This document shows positions 7,171 to 13,280 of a stretch of DNA of 13,280 bases, one piece after another. A program made the position numbers and the translations under genes. The DNA lies in contig JAGFNK010001194.1 in NCBI GenBank assembly GCA_025769875.1, positions 1 through 13,280 of the forward strand, written 5' to 3'. Source of the DNA: Russula earlei. Its lineage: Eukaryota > Basidiomycota > Agaricomycetes > Russulales > Russulaceae. The first letter of the stretch is position 1. Every line of letters starts with the position of its first letter. The notes under the pieces were generated by a model that did not search any database, was not told where the DNA came from, and worked only from the letters and a program-made list of their open reading frames with translations.

Positions 7171-7794
7171 AGATCAAATAAAGATCCTTTTCTTGTTTTA
7201 ACTAAAGTGCCACGAGAATACGCCTTAGAAGAAGTCGAAGAAGAAGACGCTATTACTCGACACATCTTAAACTTAAATCATTATCGAACTTGGACCTCCG
7301 TCGCATTCCCTGTCACCACTTTAACCAACTTACACGACGTACCAGGAGTTGAACCACCTCACGAAGATTTCCCCCATCTTATTGTTAAAGAGTTCCTTGA
7401 AGTCTTGCCCTTTGGACAACTCTTAAGCCACGACGAACACGCACTATATCTTGAAACCCTTAGTCGACTTCTACCTCCAGCACGACAACAACTATTATAT
7501 TGGCACCTTGCTCAAGCAAAGAACATCCAAGGACAACCAGTTGACTACCAATCCTTACGTGCCAGTGAATTAAACCTCTGGACCAGAGTCATTCAACCAC
7601 GCCACCACATTATTATCCACTCCTTGAGAACAGGATACCGCTTGTTCTACTTAGGCTTGGACATACATCAGCTACTATCGTCTCACTGTCCAGTTCTACC
7701 ACCTACGCCTCAACAGAATACAAAGGGAAAACCAATCTTACGTCCAACTTGCGGTTGTACCAGGAATACACAACACCTTCGATTGGGAAACTAA
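7171..7794 (+). pseudogene. Element A gag-like segment 3
   Basis: Open from 7171 with no ATG; the first plausible residues are PREYALEEVEEEDAITRHIL. It continues with FPHLIVKEFLEVLPFGQLLS, YLETLSRLLPPARQQLLYWH and LNLWTRVIQPRHHIIIHSLR. The helical, leucine-rich, charged pattern fits a structural gag-like or otherwise alpha-helical protein, but no named domain is recognised. Sense in this frame ends near 7660-7690 and passes to frame 2, so the final part of the open frame up to TAA 7792 is probably a shadow. A GTAAGA 5' splice-like site at 7141 and an AG at 7205-7206 could alternatively make an intron, but the TAA at 7135 precedes it. Confidence 0.45.
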
Positions 7795-7986
7795 CTCGTG
7801 GTTGTACGACGCAGACTATAATCAACCTTGGGCAATTACCAGCCCAGACACCTCATATACTGGTCCCCCTGCATACTATTCTGTCCCAGCAATCCTAGAA
7901 GCCTCAAGTCTTGCCCCTCGACCCCTCACACCAATTCAGACCACTGTTCCAACTAGTCAAGAACGTTGGTCTGCCAGCACAGAAAA
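7655..7986 (+). pseudogene. Element A gag-like segment 4, interrupted by the copia insertion
   Basis: Frame 2 is open after TAG 7652-7654 and reads AWTYISYYRLTVQFYHLRLN, SYVQLAVVPGIHNTFDWETN and SWLYDADYNQPWAITSPDTS before a Pro/Ser/Thr-rich linker ending SQERWSASTEN. Taking out the copia element and one target-duplication copy continues the same frame directly into 12788-12926. This shows that the frame was open here at insertion time. It follows segment 3 with a single frame change. Confidence 0.5.
7982..7986. repeat. Target-site duplication, left copy
   Basis: GAAAA directly precedes the TG end of the left copia LTR and is repeated at 12783-12787. Confidence 0.93.
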
Positions 7987-8477
7987 TGTTGAGATTACCA
8001 CTGCTTTGGGCAGTCTGATGTAATCACAGCCCAGTCGCGTTAACACGTCGGCTCCCACGGACCGGGCGCTCTCGGCTCACGCGCGTCGCTCACGCGTCGG
8101 ATCGGCCCGGACCGGCTCAGCTCAGATGCTGCAGCCTGCGTATGTTGCAATGATAAGTTAATTGATGACAATCGGTAGCTACTAACAACTGATCCTTTAT
8201 GATACAAGTTGGTAGTTATGATTACTTTGCTTAGAGACGCTTTCGCGTATTTAAGAGGCACTCAATTAGCTAGATCGCTTCAGTCTTGTCTTACACAATA
8301 CTGAAGTGAGTACTTACTGTTTCCTATCTTATCTCTCGCATCTAATCACGCGTTGTAGATATCTTTTGATAGGTATTACTGAATTATAGTCTTGTCTTAC
8401 ACAATACTGAAATATCTTTTGATAGATCTTAAGGATCTTATTGCTCTTATCATAACCTGCGCCCATCTGCTTCAACA
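7987..8477 (+). repeat. Left LTR of the copia element
   Basis: 491 bp, TG...CA. The first 140 bp is GC- and CpG-rich; the rest is AT-rich. A TATTTAAG box lies at 8248-8255. Two internal direct duplications, AGTCTTGTCTTACACAATAC (8282 and 8388) and ATATCTTTTGATAG (8359 and 8412), are shared by both LTRs and so predate this insertion. Confidence 0.95.
8248..8255 (+). promoter_or_regulatory. TATA-like box in copia LTR
   Basis: TATTTAAG lies 262 bp into the LTR, with the same sequence in the right LTR at about 12559-12566. It is a likely U3 promoter element that sets the start of R. Confidence 0.45.
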
Positions 8478-8491
8478 GGTTATGGGCCCTG
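8478..8491 (+). other. Half-tRNA-iMet type primer-binding site
   Basis: GGTTATGGGCCCTG starts at the first base after the LTR. Its complement, CAGGGCCCATAACC, matches the anticodon stem-loop of initiator tRNA-Met (CAU anticodon) rather than a tRNA 3' end. Drosophila copia has nearly the same site and primes from a cleaved tRNA-iMet half, the defining trait of hemiviruses. Confidence 0.8.
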
Positions 8492-8934
8492 ACCGTATCT
8501 AAAGTCCAAAGTCGAAGATTCACACACAAGCTTATCATTTTTCCCTCTTCACAAGCCTCTGTTATCAGACGACACCCTACTCCCTCGGTCCCTGGAGCCG
8601 AAGGATTGATGCGCAGCGTTATCTATCACGCGTCAGGGGGTACTGATTTGATCTTCAATAATCCGGCAACAAACTGCTCTGTTAGCCCGGGTTGGCAATT
8701 CGCAATTACCTAAAGTTCACTCACGGCACCCTCGCCTAATGTTTACGTTCCCTCCTCGATCTCGATCACTCGCTTGGTCATCTCGCTTACTGGCCATTAC
8801 CCCACATCCTGAATAATTATCGCGCGTCGCATTACAGTTACAGATGATAGCCCCTCCAGCAATACTTCTTAGGACGCTGAGGGAGAACACTTTTAGACGC
8901 ACGCGCTCTTGAAATATACATTCAGAAGGTCACA
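8492..8934 (+). other. Copia 5' leader and lost gag N-terminus
   Basis: No readable gag N-terminal sequence is found here. The stretch holds stops in all three forward frames. In intact relatives the gag start would lie in this interval, so the N-terminal part appears deleted or decayed beyond recognition. Confidence 0.5.
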
Positions 8935-9497
8935 TTGGCAGTAACAAAAATGACATCAAATTGTATACTTGCAAGCTCAAGTGGGAGGAACTCAAACGCG
9001 CATACGGCGGCGTCAGATCAATGTCAAGCGTTCTACACATGGGCATCCCTTACATGCACATTCCTAGACGTTAGACGACACACATCAGACGTTCCCGCGA
9101 TTGCAACAAACGATGCATGGATCACTCTCCAATATAAACCATTTATTCATATCGAATCTCCATTTCACCTCCTTATCTATCTAAACGTTACCCGACGCTT
9201 ACTCGGCTGTCGCGTCGACAAATTCTAGCCTCCGGCGCTCCGATGGACCTTTCCACACATGATCTAGTACGGATCAGTAATGAAGATGGTCGTCGGGCCG
9301 GCCTCTCCGCCTCACAAAATACAGTCATTCCGGTAAAGACACACAACACTACGTCCGAAATACAATGCTGCTATTGCAATCAACTTGGGCACGCAGTCTG
9401 GACTACCTGGAAGGAGAAGGCAACAAATACAAAAGTGACAGGCACTGACAGGAACGTCAGCGCGTACATAGTGGGCAATACTGCTCCTATCACCTGA
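8935..9497 (+). pseudogene. Copia gag remnant with damaged zinc knuckle
   Basis: Pieces of a copia/UBN2-type gag occur in alternating frames. KLKWEELKRAYGGVRSMSSV (about 8966-9030) matches the usual W..L...Y block. WASLTCTFLDVRRHTSDVPA, then the LASGAPMDLSTHD region (about 9225-9265) and RISNEDGRRAGLSASQNTVI follow as in relatives. One extra A near 9223-9226 shifts the frame. The nucleic-acid-binding knuckle reads CCYCNQLGHAVWTTW: Cys, Cys and His of CX2CX4HX4C are in place, but the last Cys is Thr. Gag would form the particle shell and bind element RNA. Confidence 0.75.
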
Positions 9498-9555
9498 GGT
9501 ATCGGACGTCCGATGAATATGAGATTCTGGGTTTCCTTTACGCGGCGGCTAGATC

Positions 9556-9910
9556 TTGATCGACTACGGAGCTCCTCATCATATTAGTCCGTTCCGGACC
9601 CCCGACTTCATTATTGCGCTCCGGCCTCCAGATCTATTACTCTGGGAGGTTACACAGTCATCAGACAGATTGGGACTGGATCTGCGTCCGTCCTGCCGGC
9701 CGGAAGGCCTTGGAGATATCCTTATTAACCCTCATAGACATTCTACATGTACCGAAGGCCGATGCATGCGACTACACAGTGCGCGCGCTACTTCGGAATG
9801 GGGGGATGCATCACTTACACTCAAGAGGGGTGTTCAAACTTACACATCAAAGATCAGAAGATCGCGCACAGCTGGCTGGAGAACAATCTATTGTGTATTA
9901 ACTTCATAAC
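9556..9910 (+). pseudogene. Copia protease remnant
   Basis: IDYGAPHHISPFRTPDF at 9559-9610 corresponds to the aspartic protease signature D-S-G-A-[ST]-x-H of copia elements, with Ser replaced by Tyr. About 120 bp on, a second frame gives LIDILHVPKAD, matching the conserved hydrophobic VLYVPKL block, then LLRNGGMHHLHSRGVFKLTH. The protease would cut the Gag-Pol polyprotein. Frame changes make it non-functional. Confidence 0.75.
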
Positions 9911-10570
9911 TCCAGCTCTACACGCGCAAAGAAGTGTCCTATCATTTCACATCCAGCATCAGCGCATGGGACATATGTTTCCACCGCGCGTTAATCTATC
10001 ACAGTGATTCCGATACTCGGATCTCGCTTGGCTTTACGGATCGCGATCAGTTATCTTGTCCGGGGTATGCACTCGGCTAGCAAGCTCGGCTAGCGAACGC
10101 GTCTTCTTTTTTTGGTTGCCCCTTAGCGATTGGATCCTCGGCTACAGATTATCTACAGCACCTTAGCTGATCTGCTGCACGCGAGATCAATTCGAGGTCG
10201 CTAGCTATTGAGGCAACGCGCGCTCACATACTTATCAGTTCATGGAGGGATCAAACATAGATTAACAATGCTAGATTCACCACAGGAGAATGGAGTGCCG
10301 GATAGATGGAATCGGACCCTTGAAGACAACACGCGCTCAAAGTTGCACGGCGCTGGTCTTAGCCTCGGGTTCTGGAGCATAATACTAACGCTGCCATCCA
10401 TACTAATGATCGGACTCCATCACGCATTCTCTGTGCACACACACTTCATACACTGTGAACGGACGGACAGACTCCGGTCGTCTCACAATTCCGCCTTCTT
10501 TAGATGTAGGGCGTATGTCTACACGCCTGACCATCGTAATCTTATCGCGCGACAAGCGCATACTGCATAG
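9911..10570 (+). pseudogene. Copia integrase remnant, core largely deleted
   Basis: HQRMGHMFPPR (about 9957-9990) is the pre-integrase zinc-binding HxxxGH block. The C-terminal half of the catalytic core starts at 10208: VHGGIKHRLTMLDSPQENGV, then PDRWNRTLEDNTRSKLHGAG and LSLGFW, followed by FFRCRAYVYTPDHR. Only about 200 bp separates the two blocks where roughly 400 bp is expected, so the first two catalytic Asp residues appear deleted. The third catalytic position (Glu of GVAERxNRT in relatives) reads Asp. Integrase would insert the element cDNA; this copy could not. Confidence 0.8.
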
Positions 10571-11424
10571 CCAGGGGACATGTTTACAGACACTGCTCCG
10601 CCTGCACAACTCTTGGTCCCTACAGGACCGGTGACATTCTCTGCCTTACCTTTCACATAAACCGGATCGTCGGCACTTCGTTCCGCACCTCCGGAAACCC
10701 CATTAGATTCCCTCACACCACACTCACTCGACCTTACCCCACCTATACAGCCAGTTCCACACACTCCGCCATACCGTTTATGCCATCATCACTTAGCATT
10801 ATTGGGACAATTCATTGGTCCACCGCGTCTGCTCTCAGTTACACATCTTGGGTCTTATTCGCGTCCGCGTTCCGAATGTTTCGGAGGGACTGCATACACA
10901 GATCCGAGAGGGCGCTTATCACATACGGCTCGGCTACGCGGAAGCAATCACTAGGCTACATATCGGGAAGGCACTTTATCGGATTCTGCCGATGAGTGGC
11001 AAGTCGCGTGTCAAATATGTGATCGACGCGCTTGCGAAAATTGGTACCTGGGATCAATTGATCTTATAGATCTTATCGGAATGGGTGTGCAGCACGCAAA
11101 TCTTGGAGATTTCGCGCGCGTTTCAGTTGCACAGGGGTTCACCCAATTTACAAGGCATTGACATTGATGAAACCTTCTCACCAGTAGCCAGGTCCGAGTC
11201 TTAGCGACTCTTGTTCAGCGTTGGCCGCGCGAACACATTGGGAAATCAACGGACGTCTTGTCGGCGTTATTTGGCTCACTGGGTGACAAGATTTAGTTTT
11301 ATTGGAGCAACCGCAAGGCTTCATCACACCGGACGGACAAGAAAGCTTTTCTTTGGTCTTACACAGGCCTATCGTACATGGGACTTACGTTCTCATGGAG
11401 TCCTTAGTGACTCGCGTTTACATG

Positions 11425-11516
11425 CACGCATTCTCATGCGGGCATCGACTTAGCACGCACGCATTCCCATGCGGGCACTTATCTCGGCTTCGCGCTCACG
11501 CATTCTCATGCGGACA
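11425..11516 (+). repeat. 20-bp dispersed direct repeat, three copies, inside RT
   Basis: CACGCATTCTCATGCGGGCA and one-mismatch variants lie at 11425-11444, 11458-11477 and 11497-11516. Start-to-start spacings are 33 and 39 bp, both multiples of three. In one frame each gives HAF[S/P]CGH. Each copy holds a GCAT...ATGC dyad. Confidence 0.85.
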
Positions 11517-11620
11517 TATGTCATCGCCAAGACGCGGGGGGATCCATTGCCATTTCCTTATCAGTTCACATCCTCTCTGCCGATGACATCATTATCTTAG
11601 GCGACCCTTGCGGTCTCGAC

Positions 11621-11675
11621 GCTCACATCTACGGGCAGCGCTCACATCTACGGGCAGCGCTCACATCTACGGGCA
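11621..11675 (+). repeat. 19-bp tandem repeat, three copies, inside RT
   Basis: GCTCACATCTACGGGCA starts at 11621, 11640 and 11659, an exact 19-bp period. One copy reads in frame from the SADD block into the ELTDLGEIASYLG block; the two additional copies add 38 bp and break that frame. Confidence 0.9.
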
Positions 11676-11960
11676 CATAACATCCTTGTCTATATGCTAC
11701 GAGTTGACAGATCTAGGCGAGATCGCGTCATATCTCGGGATCCGCGTTACACGCGATCGCTCGGCTAACACAGACATCGATCAATCAAGGTACATCTCGG
11801 ATCGCTTCGGGATGGCGGTTCCACTCCGCTCCACTCCTGTAATCTCGGAGGTCTCACCTCGGGATGGCGGACTTCCGTTCCGCTTCCGCATTCCGCTCCG
11901 TTCCGACGCGGAAAGTTCAGTTGATCAAGCACTCTGGAGACGCAACGCCTATGGCGATTA

Positions 11961-12298
11961 GGCAATATATTAATGTTTTAACGGCAGCCTCCCCTATGTG
12001 CAGATCTGAACACTTCACTGGACACTTTCCTGGCAGTCTCTCGACTGTGCGTTTACACGCGTTCACACGCGTCCACACTTTCCTTTGTAGTCTCTCGCCT
12101 GCATACACATTTCCTTTTGGAGTCTTTCGACTCGCAGTCTCTGGACTCACCCGCTTTTCATTCATTTGCAGTCCTATCTTATCAGGATGTCTACGCACTG
12201 ATGGTCCACTTCGCTGCACGCCCACACGCGACCCAGTCTTTTGTGTCACTGGATCAGATCTTATCTCGCATCGACCGACTGTATCAATCATGGGGGGA
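11961..12298 (+). pseudogene. Copia RNase H remnant and end of pol
   Basis: Only traces remain. Between about 11990 and 12170 the sequence is a pyrimidine-rich set of imperfect repeats around TTTCCT...AGTCTCTCGACT and TTCACACGCGT, in place of the usual 130-residue RNase H domain. After 12181 a frame reads DVYALMVHFAARPHATQSFV and LDQILSRIDRLYQSWG. It resembles, weakly, the LADxLTKALP...HxxF..xLG tail of copia polyproteins. RNase H would remove the RNA template strand. The frame runs on into the LTR to TAA at 12333-12335. Confidence 0.5.
12292..12298 (+). other. Polypurine tract
   Basis: GGGGGGA directly abuts the TG of the right LTR, the expected primer site for plus-strand synthesis. Confidence 0.85.
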
Positions 12299-12782
12299 TG
12301 TTGAGATTACCACTGCTTTGGGCAGTCTGATGTAATCACAGCCCAGTCGCGTTAACACGTCGGCTCCCACGGACCGGGCGCTCTCGGCTCACGTGCGTCG
12401 CTCACGCGTCGGATCGGCCCGGACCGGCTCAGCTCAGATGCTGCAGCCTGCGTATGTTGCAATGATAAGTTAATTGATGACAATCGGTAGCTACTAACAA
12501 CTGATCCTTTATGATACAAGTTGGTAGTTATGATTACTTTGCTTAGAGACTTTCGCGTATTTAAGAGGCACTCAATTAGCTAGATCGCTTCAGTCTTGTC
12601 TTACACAATACTGAAGTGAGTACTTACTGTTTCCTATCTTATCTCTCGCATCTAATCACGCGTTGTAGATATCTTTTGATAGGTATTACTGAATTATAGT
12701 CTTGTCTTACACAATACTGAAATATCTTTTGATAGATCTTAAGGATATTGCTTATCATAACCTGCGCCCATCTGCTTCAACA
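12299..12782 (+). repeat. Right LTR of the copia element
   Basis: 484 bp. By eye it differs from the left LTR by one substitution (T at 12394 for C at 8082, in a CpG) and lacks GC, CTT and CT, corresponding to the 8239-8240 and about 8437-8446 regions of the left copy. All other positions read the same. Confidence 0.95.
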
Positions 12783-12787
12783 GAAAA
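12783..12787. repeat. Target-site duplication, right copy
   Basis: GAAAA directly follows the CA end of the right LTR and matches 7982-7986. Confidence 0.93.
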
Positions 12788-13280
12788 TACTGAGTCAAAT
12801 CCGTGGACAGCAAGGTGTAACTGCAAAACAGAGTATTGCACGTGCAACTTTCGACCAGACACACCTCCTACTCCTGACGGAATTACCTTGTGGACACCAG
12901 GCGATTACCACCTCCCCATTCGATAAATCTGGCTCCTCGACACAGGAGACGCGCGTCATCCCAACAACCCCTGAGAGAGAAACAGTTCCCAACGCAAGAG
13001 GATTTCTTGTTGAAAGACCATTACCTCCTACCCCTCCTGACGCCTACTTACCCTTGTTTACCAATCGTATTCCTACCCCTATTGTACCTACCCAACCCTT
13101 CACATCCCCTTGTTGAATCCCCTGATAGTGCCGATCTAAGGAGTACTGATTTACACTGTTATCTACCAGAACAATCCTTCTTAGCATTAAACCTACCTAC
13201 ACGTTCAAGGAGAGAGTTAATTGAATTCAAGAATTATTGTACCCAAGCTGCATCAACGACTGACACACTTTATAGTTTAC
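12788..13280 (+). pseudogene. Element A gag-like segment 5 (continues past the right edge)
   Basis: The first part, to TAA 12924-12926, continues segment 4 in frame and holds CNCKTEYCTC, a CxCx4CxC cluster, then PTPDGITLWTPGDYHLP. Sense then passes to frame 1 (RVIPTTPERETVPNARGFLV, PLPPTPPDAYLPLFTNRIPT, to TGA 13114). It then passes to frame 2, open to the window end with PLVESPDSADLRSTDLHCYL, FLALNLPTRSRRELIEFKNY and TQAASTTDTLYSL. The cysteine cluster might bind metal or nucleic acid but is not the canonical CCHC retroviral knuckle. The downstream pol genes, if any, lie beyond the window, so the superfamily of element A cannot be decided here. Confidence 0.45.

Larger units (their letters stand above)
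10815..11960 (+). pseudogene. Copia reverse transcriptase remnant
   Basis: YAEAITRLHIGKALYRILPM and ALAKIGTWDQLIL (up to 11069) match the start of the copia RT domain (YxEA...W...M..E...L...GTWxLV). GFTQ near 11135, VLATLVQRWPRE near 11195, then MEQPQGFITPDGQESF at 11302 follow in family order. FGLTQAYRTWDLRSHGVLSD at about 11353-11415 matches the YGLKQSPRAW block. The active site reads SADDIIILGD (11576 onward) where relatives have Y-x-D-D, so both catalytic Asp remain but Tyr is Ser. ELTDLGEIASYLGIRVTRDR and SRYISDRFGMA (11701-11820) close the domain. Frames change several times, twice at tandem repeats. Confidence 0.8.
7987..12782 (+). mobile_element. Ty1/copia LTR retrotransposon, complete ends, decayed coding region
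   Basis: The element is 4,796 bp, with LTRs of 491 and 484 bp that begin TGTTGAG and end CAACA. It has a 5-bp target duplication, a primer-binding site at 8478-8491 and a polypurine tract at 12292-12298. The internal 3.8 kb keeps the copia order gag, protease, integrase, reverse transcriptase, RNase H; gypsy elements place integrase last. Every domain is broken by stops or frameshifts, and parts of gag, the integrase core and RNase H are missing. It interrupts the gag-like region of element A in the same orientation. No complete open reading frame remains, so it cannot supply its own proteins. Confidence 0.95.

Noticed and set aside
8041..8130. CpG-rich block as a host promoter CpG island or as evidence of RIP
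   Set aside because: It is part of both LTRs. RIP would deplete CpG or leave many C-to-T changes, but only one C/T difference separates the LTRs.
11425..11675. CRISPR-like array from the closely spaced repeats
   Set aside because: The context is a eukaryotic retrotransposon, spacers are 13-19 bp and similar in origin, repeats fall into unrelated sets, and no cas gene is present.

Overview
The window looks like a fungal chromosome segment, most likely from a mushroom-forming basidiomycete (Agaricomycetes). The evidence is short spliceosomal introns (56-131 bp, GTRNGT...YAG), a decayed copy of a membrane-protein family I know from Agaricomycete genomes, and two nested LTR retroelements. No RNA gene, CRISPR array or bacterial signal was seen. 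Identifications rest on reading translations against remembered family motifs; no search was run.

Left part (1-5580), host sequence, mostly decayed. Minus strand 1-1228 is a broken basidiomycete multi-pass membrane-protein gene running off the left edge. Plus strand 1304-1750 is an unrecognised, frameshifted coding remnant. It runs directly into a 5'-truncated old yellow enzyme (OYE) gene (1759-2937), whose four remaining exons still carry the catalytic residues. An 18-bp tandem repeat (3129-3182) lies upstream of the one gene that looks whole: a two-exon gene at 3404-3753 predicted to encode a 97-residue secreted peptide precursor with a signal peptide and a 10-residue repeat flanked by Lys-Lys. 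An AT-rich stretch with a strong hairpin (3891-3937) follows, then a purine-rich repeat and an unrecognised minus-strand gene remnant (4862-5480).

Right part (5585-13280), nested retroelements. Element A starts with a probable LTR at 5585-6041, followed by a candidate primer-binding site and a long gag-like coding region in several frames. It is interrupted at 7986/12788 by a complete-ended Ty1/copia element (7987-12782), and its reading frame resumes exactly on the other side. Element A continues past the right edge.

The copia element has LTRs of 491 and 484 bp, a 5-bp target duplication (GAAAA), a half-tRNA-iMet type primer-binding site (GGTTATGGGCCCTG, as in Drosophila copia) and a polypurine tract. 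Its internal region still shows gag, protease, integrase, reverse transcriptase and RNase H pieces in the usual order. They are split by stops, frameshifts, deletions and short tandem repeats. The LTRs differ by one substitution and three tiny indels, so a very young insertion carries a dead coding region. The simplest reading is a non-autonomous copy mobilised in trans by an intact relative.
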